Source: Lobulomyces angularis (Eukaryota > Chytridiomycota > Chytridiomycetes > Lobulomycetales > Lobulomycetaceae). Taken from it: DNA of 46,285 nucleotides. The translations under genes and the position numbers were made by a program. Positions 36,039 through 46,285 of the stretch are shown here, piece by piece. The stretch spans positions 4,627 to 50,911 of the forward strand of contig JADHYX010000142.1 of NCBI GenBank assembly GCA_027604685.1, in the 5' to 3' direction. Every line of letters starts with the position of its first letter. The stretch's first letter is position 1. Below the pieces are notes generated by a model. It worked only from the letters and a program-made list of their open reading frames with translations, did not search any database and was not told the origin of the DNA.

Positions 36039-36189
36039 TTTGATAAATGGAATTCTTAAGCAACTTCTTTTTAAGTTCAGAAAATTTATATTTCAAATAT
36101 TAGATAATTGTGGATGGTATAATTGATGTTCCCAATTCGTTTTAATTTTAAATTTTTTTTTTTTTTTGAAAATTCAAAATTTTATTTTA
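36039..36189. promoter_or_regulatory. Bidirectional promoter region, Swc4 / coiled-coil gene
   Basis: 151 bp separate two divergent ATGs; it contains a 17-bp T-run (AATTTTTTTTTTTTTTT-like) on the plus strand. No specific motif can be named. Confidence 0.4.
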
Positions 36190-38786
36190 ATGACAACCAA
36201 AAAGCTTTTAAATAATAGTAAAATTAACCATAATGAAAGTTTTATATTAAACGATAAATTTATTTCAAAAAGCAGTATAATTGATATTAAAAATTTATTA
36301 ACTGAAAAACAAAAGGAATTGGATGAAAAGGAAAAGCAATTGATTGAAAAACGAAAGTTGTTACAAGAAAAAGACAATGTCATATTATCATTAATAGACA
36401 CAAAGGTTGTTTAATTAAATTTTATTAAATTTTAACTGTTATTTTTTTTTGTAAATTTTTAGAGTGTACTTCAAAACGAGTTAACTAAAAAAATCATCAG
36501 AATCAACGAACTTGAAGAATACATTTCAAAAAATAAAAAATTACTACAGGGTAAGGAAGCCGTTTTTCAAGAAAAATTTAATGCTGAAAATGTGGGCATT
36601 ACTGAAGAGCAAGGAATTGTAGAAGAAGTAGTTGAGGAAGAGTTCACCGTTGCACCTCTGAAAATCGCTAGTGATTTGACCGCAAGTAAGCTTAGTTATT
36701 ATAAGGAGTCAAATAAACTAAATGGTTCAAAAGAATCTAGAAAGCTTGGAGTTTCTATTAAGCAACCTATGGAATCTTTTAGCAGCGTACCATTACAGAA
36801 TGAAAAAAAATTAAGCAAAATTGTGGCGCAAAATAAAATTCAATATATAAAAAACAGCGTTTATAGTAATGATATCATAAGAAACACCAACAAGCTGAAC
36901 CATTTAAATAATATTGACAAAAAAAAGGAGAAAATAAAGAACTGTGATGATAGTATCAAATTCGATAAAATTATTGTTAATGGGATTTGTAATACTAGTG
37001 AACTTTTAAAAGAAAAAACATCAGATTTAAATACAAGTAGAGGGGAAGTAAATGTAAATAGGAAATCCACTCAAATTTTTGAGAAAAAGAATTTATCAAC
37101 CTCAGCAAAAAGTGAAGTAACAAGTATGCGATATATAAAATTAGTGTATTTTTTATTTTTTTTTTAATTTTTTTTTTAGTGATTATGGAAATGATTTTGA
37201 ATTTAAATGATGTAAATAGTATGAAAAATTTATTTAACTTGAATCTTTTAAAAAGATTAGCAATGGAAGAAGGACTTTTCAATAAAGTCATTGGCAAATG
37301 TTTAAGTGAGTGCAAAAAATCAATGCACAATGGATTAGTACCAAAGTTTCATTTTGATAATAGGAACAATAAAAAGTTAGCTCTTTATTTAGGGGGAAAG
37401 CAATTATTATCTATGCAAGAAAAAATAGGTACTAGCCAGGGAAATTGTTTAACCTTGCACGAAGAAAATCTAGTATATTTTCTTCTCATTTTTGATTTAT
37501 TGTTTAAGGTTTAAAATAGTACAATAAAATAAATCTTAACCTTTTTTAGGGACATCATGTTGTTGATCGTTACGTGAAGGACTTGCATTATAGCATAATT
37601 AGAAATGAATTAAGGCCAAATAGTTTATACACAGCATGGTACATTGTGTAATCTTATAAATTTAGTAATTTTTTTTTTTTTTTTTAGTCTTAAAAGCAGA
37701 ATATTAGCTACAATCTGGAAAATAAAGAATTCTAAATTTAAACCACTGGTTTTACTTTTTGATTTGTTGCGAGAAAACGACTTTGATTTAACTTGGAAAT
37801 CTGGATTTTTTAATGATTTTTGTGAAAAAAAAAAAAATGAAGAAATATTTTTACCAAACTTTATTTTGCCAATATATTATAATATCATTTTCGTTTGGAA
37901 AGGAGTACTATCTAATAACTTAGGTATACTAATTTTATAATATCTATAAAACGTTTTAACATTTTTCAATATTTTAGATAGGCGTCAATGTTGTATTACC
38001 GAAATAACTATAAAAATAATTATGCACAATCTTAGCTTGTTGGTTTCGGTTAACCAAAATATCAAAAAAAAGGTTTTCAAAAAAATTTTTTTTTTTTTTT
38101 TTTAACAATTGGATTAAGGTTTCGAGTTTTTTACTTATTGATACCCCAATACCAAATATTTCAGAGCATTTACAGGAATTAGTGAAGGAAATATGTTGCC
38201 GAATATACAATGTTTATCATCCGAAAGTTTCACCTAATGAATCAAAAACTGAGTCTCAACTTCAAGAAGCAGAGTTGTTTAAGTCATTAGAGTTGTGTTG
38301 TAATCACGTAACATGGGATGAAAGGTAAATTAGTTTAAATGCCATCAGTAATTAATTATATATAGATTTGAAGTAATACAAACTTTTTGGCCAATGTTGG
38401 CGGATGAAAAGCATAATGCAAAGGTTCTACATTTGATAAGTTCTATTTGTAGGGAAAGTTTAAAGCAATCATCCAGTAGTTTATCAAAAAAATTAAATTT
38501 AGATTGGATTAGAAGAGAATTTGGCATCATTTTAGAAAAGTTTAAATTTGAGAGTACCTTGGTTGGAAACGGTATATTTTTAAATTAAAATATATATTTT
38601 TTTAATGTTTTAGGTATTGAATTTAACATTGCCAAAGTACTGTTTGAACTTTTACTGCTTCTTCCTGCTAAGGATTTTAATTCATACTGCGCCCCTTTAC
38701 AATCGTGGTTCACGGCTTTGAGTTTAGAGAAATTAAAGTTAATGCCAGTAGAATTTAAAGCCGAATTGGAATATATATTTAGTTAA
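36190..38786 (+). CDS. Coiled-coil plus helical protein, unidentified (ATRIP-like layout)
   Basis: Exons 36190-36405, 36463-37123, 37180-37508, 37550-37638, 37688-37923, 37978-38072, 38119-38324, 38366-38571, 38614-38786; 736 residues. Residues about 35-95 form a strong coiled coil (LLTEKQKELDEKEKQLIEKR, LTKKIIRINELEEYI). A Ser/Lys/Asn-rich linker follows, and the last 400 residues read as alpha-helices (LKSRILATIWKIKNSKFKPL, LHLISSICRESLKQSSSSLS, NIAKVLFELLLLLPAKDF). A coiled coil, then a linker, then helical repeats is the plan of ATRIP/Ddc2, the ATR partner, but no diagnostic motif lets me assert it. All nine exons keep one frame to the stop, so it is a real gene. Confidence 0.6.
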
Positions 38787-38942
38787 AACTGGTTTTTTTT
38801 TTTTTTTTTTTACTAATTTTCAAGTTTTTTTAATGTTTTTTGTAAAAAATATTAAATCTATTTAAAAAAAGAATAATATAAAATTGTGGTTTCAAAATGT
38901 AAATAAGAAAGTAATGCCTATTATTATTAATTTTTATTTTTA

Positions 38943-40652
38943 TTAAATATCAACGACATCAAATAAAAATGAAACCGATTCACCATTATGAATTCTCCGT
39001 ATAGCTTCACTAAATAGTGGAGCAACATCAAATGTTTTTATTAAACCTTTACTTTTTGCAATATGAGAAGCTTGAGGGACTGAATTAGAAACAATCATTT
39101 CATCAATGTCTGAATCTCTTAGCCGGTCCATAGCATCACCACTCATAATTGCATGAGTTATTAGAGCATAAATTTTTGTAGCTCCAGAGTCTCTTAAGAG
39201 TTTTGCTGCAAAACTGATGGTAAAAAACGTATCTGCAATATCATCTACAATAATACACGATTTTCCAGCAACATCCCCCACCAACATCATTTCTGTTTCA
39301 GGAGTAATAGTTGAAGTTGGGCTAGTTAATTGCTCCCTTTGAAGATCCTGAGCAGATGTTTTATGCCTCCTTTCTTTATGTACTAATGCAAAATCCATAT
39401 TCAACTTATCAGCTATGACAGTTGCTCTATTATTTTTGCTTAGTTCAATATCAACTTACATACATTCAATTTACCTTTTAGCACCACCTGCATCAGGGGA
39501 AACTATTACAGCTTTTTTGAAATCAGGAATTTTTTCTTTAATATACTTTATAAATAATGGTTGACTAAAGAGGTTATCTACTGGAATGCTAAAGAAACCT
39601 TGAAATTGGGGATCATGAAGGTCCATTGTAATAATATGATCTGCGCCTAATTTAAAAAAAACAATTTAGTATTAAGAGTACAGATTGCAATTCTTCAATA
39701 CCTGCTGTCATCAAAAGATCTGCTATTAATGTACCAGACCGAGCAGTCCAGCACTTATAGTTGCTACTTTTACTGTGAACTGGGGAAGGTAATTCAGGCT
39801 CAGTAATCGGTTGTGGAATCAAAGTAGTTATGGCAATCTTTGACTGAGACGTACTTATAAAAAATTTGAAAAAACAATTAAAAAAATTAAAAAATTGCAC
39901 TACCTTATTGTGGAGACTCTTCTCGAGCTTCTCTCCAATTCTGTAAAGGAGTTGGTTGAAACATCCTTTAAATTTTTTAGGCTAACAGAAGAGCTAGAAA
40001 GGGAATCCTGCAAATTAAGAGGAACAGTTGAGTCAGATTTATTTAAAACATCAGTCGATGGAGCCCTTGAAGAAGTGGAATGTTTTTTTTTATCATAAAG
40101 TTGGCTAAGCTTATCAACATCAGCTAATGGTATCCTAGATGATAATGCAGCTCCCCTTTTATTAGATTCTGGTTGACGCGCATACGGAAAGCAAGGAATG
40201 ACTGCAGTAACTTTTCTTAAAAAAAATAATAAAAAAAAATTAAAAATTTTTAAAATTTTTTTTTTTTTTAATTAACAGTTATAAGCTTAATAATATTTAA
40301 AATTTTTGAAAGCGGTTAAAAGAAAAAATATAAATAAAAATAAAAACCTACTTTGCACTGGCAGTTCTACAAGCAGAGATCATTATTAATAATTCCATCA
40401 GGTTGTCGTTGACATGACCACAGCCTGACTGTATAATGTAAACATCAGTGTCCCTAATACTTTCTAATAAATTTATTTAAAATATTACAAATTCAACAAT
40501 ATTAAGTGAGAAAAACCTTTAATTTCAACATTGGTCTCTCTGTTACTAAATTTACTTAACTTGCAGCGACCTAACGGTATTCCAAGTCGCTCACAAATTG
40601 CATTAGAGAGTTCAGGATGAGATGATCCAGAAAACACAGTAATTCCTCTCAT
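38943..40652 (-). CDS. PRPP synthetase-family protein with large insert and altered PRPP loop
   Basis: Exons (minus): 40652-40517, 40463-40352, 40215-39904, 39853-39702, 39646-39475, 39426-38943; 455 residues against about 320 for plain enzymes. The family makes phosphoribosyl pyrophosphate from ribose 5-phosphate and ATP. Conserved: [109 protein letters not shown] and HKER. Between PCFPYARQ and [13 protein letters not shown] lies a Ser-rich insert of about 110 residues, and a second smaller insert follows HKERRHK. The PRPP-binding loop reads [10 protein letters not shown] instead of VDDxxDTxGT. Yeast Prs1/Prs5 and animal PRPSAP carry similar inserts, so a regulatory subunit is likely. Intron 40216-40351 (136 nt) is the longest here. 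Confidence 0.88.
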
Positions 40653-40804
40653 TGACTATTTTTTTTTGTAAAAAAAATAAAATAAAATAATATAATTAAA
40701 ATTTTGAATAAAATTCTTTATTAAAAAAGAAAAAAAACATTCTTATTATTTGATCAACTAGAACAAAAATTTTTTGTTGATTGTTTTAACAATAGATATT
40801 GTTA
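40653..40804. promoter_or_regulatory. Bidirectional promoter region, PRS / DIS3L2
   Basis: 152 bp between divergent ATGs, A/T-rich. Both promoters must lie here. Confidence 0.4.
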
Positions 40805-43800
40805 ATGGAACAGGACTTTTTCATAACATCGAGCCTTCCAAGTGGTTTAACTATTACTAAAAAATGTAAGGCAGATGAAGTCAACCACTCTACTGAAATT
40901 GATACTCCTGGTAAACTTTATACTCAAGCAAATAAAAAGCAACCTCAAAACAAAAATAAGCAAAAATTAGCTGCCTCTGATGACAGTAATGTTAGTAGTA
41001 GCTACTTAACGGTTGAGTATGTAAAAAAAAAAACAGACACTCCTTATGATCCTGTTACCAAAATTTATACTCCTTCTAAATTTAAAGTTATTAGAGAAAA
41101 AAAGATAATCGGTAACAACTGTGAAGCTGTAACTGATAATTCTGTTGAAGTTGATAATAAGAGTGAGACTTCACTTACAAAAAATAAAAATGTGGAGAAT
41201 ACTCTAACAGAAGCAATTCCATTTTCTACTAGTAAACATCATTCTGAACATCAATCAAAAAGTAGTGTGCAATTTTTTCTAAAAAAATTGGAGCCTAATG
41301 AAAAACAGCTTATAAGGACGAGCAATTCAAATAATAAATTTGATGATAGACTTAAAAAATGCTTCAAAGAATTATCAAATCCGGAGTTAGTTTCAACAGC
41401 TGAATTAATTAGAAGGAGAGCACAAAAATTTGAAGAAGAAAAACAGAGATTGAGAAAGGAAGTTGGAGAGAAGGAGGAACAGAAGAAGCAGCCAGAAGAG
41501 TATAAAAGGCGAAAAGAAAAGGGGGATAAACTCCAAACTGAAAGGGACAACAAAAAATTACATAGGAAACAGAGCAATCAGAAAATGGACGATGGAATTA
41601 AAGAGCCAAATGATAAACAGCATAAGGAGGATGAGACACTGCAACTTGGTTCACAGATCAAGAAAGAAATTAAATTTAATCCTGGTATACAGCGCGTGGA
41701 GAGACTTAATTCTAATACTGGTATACAGGATGATAAACTGCAACCTGCTTTACAGCACATAAAAGAAAGTAAATTTAATCCTGGTATTCAGCGGGTGGAA
41801 AGACTTAATTCTAATCCTGGTATTCAGGATGATAAACTGCAACCTGGTTCACAGATCAAAAAAGAAATTAAATTTAATCCTGGTATACAGCGCGTGGAGA
41901 GACTTAATTCTAATCCTGGTATACAGGATGATAAACTGCAACTTGCTTTACAGCACATAAAAGAAAGTAAATTTAACCCTGGTATTCAGCGGGTGGAGAG
42001 ACTTAATTCTAAATCTGGTATACAACACAAGGAAGATAAATTGCAACCTGCTTTACAGCACATAAAAGAAAGTAAATTTAATCCTGGTATACAGCGCGTG
42101 GAGAGAGTAGATTTAAATCCTGGTATACAGCATAAGGAAGATAAACTGCAATCCGGTTTACAGCAGAAAAAAGAAATTAAATTTAATCCTGGTATACAGC
42201 GCGTGGAGAGAGTTGATTTTAATCCTGGTATACAGCACAAGGATAATAAACTGCAATCCGGTTTACAACAGAAAAATGAAAGTAAATTTAAACCTGGTAT
42301 ACAGCGCGTGGAGGTAATTAGTTTTAAATCTAGTATACAACACACGGAAGAAAAAATGCAACCGGGTAAACAGCATAACGAAGAAGATAAACTGGAAATG
42401 AGTGAGCAACATAAGGAAAAAGACGAAGTTCAGCACAGAAGCAAACAGGCAAGCTTGAAGCAGCAAAAAAAAGAAGATTTAATGCAAACCGGTGCTGAGC
42501 TTAAAAAAGAAGAAAATAAAATGCAAACGGATGTTAAACAGCATAATGAAGAAGATAAATTGCAAAAGAGTAAACAGCATAAAGAAAAAGAGAGTGAATG
42601 CCAAAATAAATCTCTTTCCACCTCTCTTAATTTGGAAGAAGTTTTGACTATACCTGATTCAAATATATTTCCTTTGGCGAAATCGCAACAAATCAAAGAT
42701 GGTGTGGAGAGGAATTTTACAAAAAATAAATTCGATAAATATCCACAAGAAGAAAAAATTAAAAATGCAAAAGAGGAAACAAGTGCTGACTTGAGAAATA
42801 CACAGTATGTTAATACCTCTGGTGGTCGAGGGGCAGATGCTGATTCATGGAATAGAAAATCACCCGAACTAAAAACAAGAAGATTTTCAAGCCAAAATTA
42901 TTATGCTGAGTATGTTTTTAATTGATTTTAATCGTATATTAATATATTTTTTTAATTTTAGTTATTGGGATGACGATGCAATTGCGCAAGGTATAATGGA
43001 TGGTACAGTGTTTCGAGGGATTCTTCGCATTAATAAGATTTCTACTCAGGAGTCTTACTGTACTTCTAAAAATTTAAATGATGATGTTTTTATTAATGGA
43101 ATTAAAAATAGAAACAGGTTTGTGTTGAAAAAATTTTTTTTTTAATCAAAAAAAAATTTTTTACAGAGCTTTAGAAGGAGATGAAGTTTATGTTGCTATT
43201 ATTTCTGGTGAAGAATTAGAAAAAGAAAAAAAATTTACGGAAGAGAGAAATGAAAAAAAAACGGAAATAGATATTAGGAGGCAAAAAAAATGTGACTTTT
43301 TTGACTTGCCGTCGGATACACTAATTATCGATGAAGTAGCTGAAGAAAGGCGTGCTAGTAAGTATAAAGGAACAAAAATCAAAATTAAGAATTTTTTAGA
43401 TATGGCATATGGAAAAGTGGTGAAAATAATTTCCAAAATAAAAAGTAGAGAGTTTACTGGTTTAATTGGCACAACTTACAGTTTTGAAGAAGAAGATTCC
43501 AAACCGTCCACCGCCAGATACTTTTGGTTTAGACCAGTAATTTTGAGAAATAATTACAAACAATTTAATTATCGCTTTTTTTTTTTTATTTTTTCTAGAG
43601 TGATAAAAGGGTGCCACAAATTAACGTTGCTTCTGCATACATCCCAAAGGAATATGTTCAAAATCCTAAACTTTTGAAAAATTTGTTATTTAGAGTAGCT
43701 ATTAAACATTGGGGACCTTCCTCGATGTGCCCTCAAGGATTATATAGAGGTTGGTGATATGGTTAAGTATTTAAATGTTAAAAATAGAAATGTTTTTTTT

Positions 43801-46285
43801 TTATTAGGAAAATTGGGTGTAATGGGAGAAATTGGAATTGAAACAGAAGCTGCATTAATTAATGCTGGTATTACATGGGATGAGAGATTTCCTTCAGCTG
43901 TAATGCGTTGCTTACCTAAAACTGTAAATAATATATATATTGTATTTTGTAAAAAACATTTTTATTTCTTTATATATATTTAGCCTTGGACCATTCCGGA
44001 GAGTGAAGTATCTTCTAGATTAGATTTACGTAATTTAACTATTTTTACAATCGACCCTTCTTCAGCAAAAGATTTGGATGATGCAGTACACTTTAGACAT
44101 CTTTCTGATGGAAATTATGAAGTTGGTGTCCACATTGCTGACGTATCTTATTTTATCGAGCCTGGTTCGGCAATTGATGTAGAAGCAAAATTTAGGGCAA
44201 CTACTATCTACCTTGTTCAGAAAGCAGTGAGTTTTTTTTATTTTAAAAAAAAAAAAAAAAAAGAAACTTATCATGTTTAGATACCGATGCTCCCTAGGCT
44301 ATTAAGTGAAAATCTAAACTCCCTTAATCCTGGCGTTGACAGATTAGCGTTTTCTGTTATTTGGAAACTTGATAAAGCCGGTTTAATAATAAGAGAGCCA
44401 TGGTTTGGAAAAACTATTATTCGTAGTAGGGCGAAGTTAAGTTATGAGCATGCTCAAGCATTTATTGAAGGCTTTAGTTCTTGGAAAGAAGCGAGAGCCG
44501 CTGGTAAACAATTAAATGAAGTAGAAATATCAGATGGAGTTAAAGAGGAGGAATTGAAAAAAGTTACTCTTGATCTTTATGAACTAAGTGTAAGGCTTAG
44601 GGAGCGAAGGTTTTCAAATGGCGCATTGTCCCTTCAAAACATTAAATTGTGGTTTTCTCTAAATGAAGAGGGAAATCCAGTTGGTAAAAAATTGAAAGAA
44701 TTTTATTTGTTATTTTTTTTATTAATTTTAATATTTCATTATTTAGACTGTGGAGCTTACGAGTTAAAAGAAGCAAATAGACTTATTGAAGAATTCATGT
44801 TACTGGCAAATATTTCAGTTGCGAAAAGAATTTTACTTTCGTATAAATCAATTTCTTTATTAAGACAACATTCTCCACCCAGTGCAACATCAATTAATAA
44901 CTTTATTGTGCATGCAAATAATTTAGGTATAAATTTACAAAAAAAAAAAAAAAAAAAAAAAATTGAACATTGAATAGTATTGGAAAAAAAATAATAAATT
45001 TTTTAAAAAAAAAAAAAAAAATAAAAATTTTTTCTTTTTATTTTTTGTTTTTTTATTAGGATTTTTTCAATTTAAAAGTGGTGAAACCTCATCTACTGAT
45101 CTTCAAAGTGCCTTTGATTCTATAGCGGATGACATCAAACAAAAAGTTTTACAACTGCTTTGTGTCAAACCAATGCAAAGAGCAAAGTACTATTGTTCAG
45201 GTGACAAAGAATTGGAAGTTACTGATATGTCTCACTATGCTTTAAATGTTCCCTATTATACCCATTTCACTTCTCCCATTAGAAGATATTGTGATTTAAT
45301 GGTTCACAGACTTTTGTATGGAGCCATTAAATTTAAAAAAGGTAGAGGGTCTGGCTACAAATTTATAGAAGGTAGATCGATAGTTGATGACTTGACATTT
45401 AAGGATGAAGATTTTCTTGTTGATCCAAAAAAGGACGAAATTAAATCGTTGTACCAAGTTGAAAATATTGCCGAAGGTAAACAAAAAAAAAAAAATTATA
45501 TTTTTATTTTTATTTTTTTTTTTTATATTTTAAAAATAGTGGCAAAACATTGTAACATTAGGAAATTTAGTTCCAAAGATGTTCAAGACGCTTCACAAAA
45601 TCTTTATTTATGTGCTTTTTTAAGTATAAAAATTTTTTTTTTTTTATTGATTAAATAAAAATTAGCTAAAAATTTTGGAGGTTTAAATGGAAGACTGGAT
45701 AAGGAAACGAAATTGATTGAAATGGCAGTTGTTTACAAAGTTGGAAATAGAAGTTTTGATGTTTTGGTTACAAAGTTTGGTATCGAAAAAAGGTACAAAA
45801 AATTTTTACATATTATTTTTTTTTTTATTTTTTTTTATAACTATATTTTTAGAGTGTGGGTAGAAGATCTTATAGACCGAGAATTGATAAAAGGGAGTGA
45901 CTACGATCAAAGTGAAGGAAGTTTAAAGATTTATTGGAAGGCTTTTCAATCGGAAGAAGAAAAACTGGAAATGAAAAACAATAACAACAACAAGAAGGAA
46001 AAAAACGTTGATCAACAACTGGACTCTATCGAAAATATCTCAAATAAATTTCAAAGGTTATCGATAGACTATGAGAGTAGTGAAAGTCTAGTGCAAGCTG
46101 AGGAAGAAGACTTTATCCAGGAAGTAAAAGTTTTTGATCAAATTCCTGTTAAAGTTGAAGTCAACATGAAGGGATTAAAAATCTTTTTGTATTTAAACCA
46201 TCCAAATGACCCAGATAACAATCTAAATCATGACATTAATGAAGAAAGAGATCGTATTTGTATCTCTTTGTTATCTGAAGATCAT
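40805..46285 (+). CDS. RNB-family 3'-5' exoribonuclease, DIS3L2/Ssd1 type, 3' end beyond the window
   Basis: Exons 40805-42909, 42962-43117, 43167-43536, 43599-43749, 43808-43923, 43984-44226, 44281-44683, 44747-44926, 45060-45476, 45540-45623, 45666-45792, 45853 to the window end; 1595 residues seen, still open. The first 700 residues are Lys/Glu/Gln-rich with a tandem repeat (separate entry). Cold-shock-like domains follow ([40 protein letters not shown]). The RNB domain holds the active-site motif [15 protein letters not shown] (about residue 990) with all four Asp, then [58 protein letters not shown]. Many fungal Ssd1 proteins have lost these Asp residues; here catalysis looks intact, as in DIS3L2, which degrades oligouridylated RNA. 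The S1-like C-terminus ([14 protein letters not shown]) is partly present. Confidence 0.92.
41641..42357 (+). repeat. Intragenic tandem repeat, seven units of 33-35 codons
   Basis: Counting from successive GCAA of the codons for L-Q, units start at 41641, 41740, 41839, 41938, 42043, 42148 and 42253, ending at 42357: three of 99 bp, then four of 105 bp. Each unit encodes [11 protein letters not shown] and a second NPGIQ; the 105-bp type has a two-codon insertion before D-K-L-Q. Nucleotide identity between neighbours is very high, so expansion is recent. All unit lengths are multiples of three, so copy-number change keeps the frame. Confidence 0.88.

Noticed and set aside
41986..42345. Cys/Leu-rich minus-strand repeat ORF
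   Set aside because: It is the reverse complement of the DIS3L2-type tandem repeat; open only because the repeat unit is a multiple of three.

Overview
This is nuclear DNA from an AT-rich, gene-dense eukaryote. Seventeen protein genes with clear intron-exon structure occupy most of the window, and almost all are interrupted by GT..AG introns of about 40-60 nt (over 100 in total). The gene set points to an early-diverging zoosporic fungus: a large fungal-type NAD-glutamate dehydrogenase, a Pom1/DYRK kinase and Swc4 sit beside two genes that look axonemal (EFCAB5-like and SAXO4/PPP1R32-like). A Rozella-like or chytrid-like genome is my best guess. That is inference from composition, introns and gene content, not a database match. 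No rRNA, tRNA, CRISPR or bacterial operon signals were seen.

Layout. 1-5.1 kb: an unidentified Ser/Asn-rich protein (+) converging on a DYRK kinase (-). 5.3-6.3 kb: a single-LIM EPLIN-type protein (+). 6.7-8.2 kb: mitochondrial aspartate aminotransferase (-), divergent from an Mtq2/HemK2 methyltransferase (+, 8.4-9.4 kb). 9.9-13.4 kb: large NAD-GDH (+). 13.9-14.9 kb: a 961-bp element with 21-bp terminal inverted repeats and TA flanks, carrying a decayed Fanzor (eukaryotic TnpB) C-terminus. 15.0-15.5 kb: mitochondrial ribosomal protein uS13 (+), followed by a 60-codon ORF. 16.0-20.9 kb: P4-ATPase flippase (+). 21.1-25.4 kb: RhoGAP-like protein without an arginine finger (+). 25.7-29.5 kb: EFCAB5-like flagellar protein (-). 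29.8-30.6 kb: NAC alpha (-). 30.9-31.4 kb: an unassigned coding-like patch (-). 31.5-32.8 kb: Tlg2/syntaxin-16 (+). 33.0-34.4 kb: SAXO4-like (-). 34.6-36.0 kb: Swc4/DMAP1 (-), divergent from a coiled-coil/helical protein (+, 36.2-38.8 kb). 38.9-40.7 kb: PRPP-synthetase-related protein with a large insert (-), divergent from a DIS3L2/Ssd1-type RNB exonuclease (+) that runs off the window end.

The genes form no single pathway; it is an ordinary eukaryotic housekeeping neighbourhood. Loose themes are mitochondrial nitrogen metabolism (AAT and GDH exchange glutamate, 2-oxoglutarate and aspartate), translation (Mtq2, NAC, uS13m), membrane traffic (P4-ATPase, Tlg2), polarity/cytoskeleton (DYRK, LIM, RhoGAP-like) and cilium parts. 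Close divergent pairs with about 150-170 bp between start codons (AAT/Mtq2, Swc4/coiled-coil, PRS/DIS3L2) probably share promoters.

The least ordinary item is the Fanzor relic inside a Tc1/mariner-like TIR/TA element. Exon boundaries below were derived by hand from reading frame, splice signals and family conservation; each multi-exon model was checked to sum to a multiple of three (or to stay in phase to the window end).
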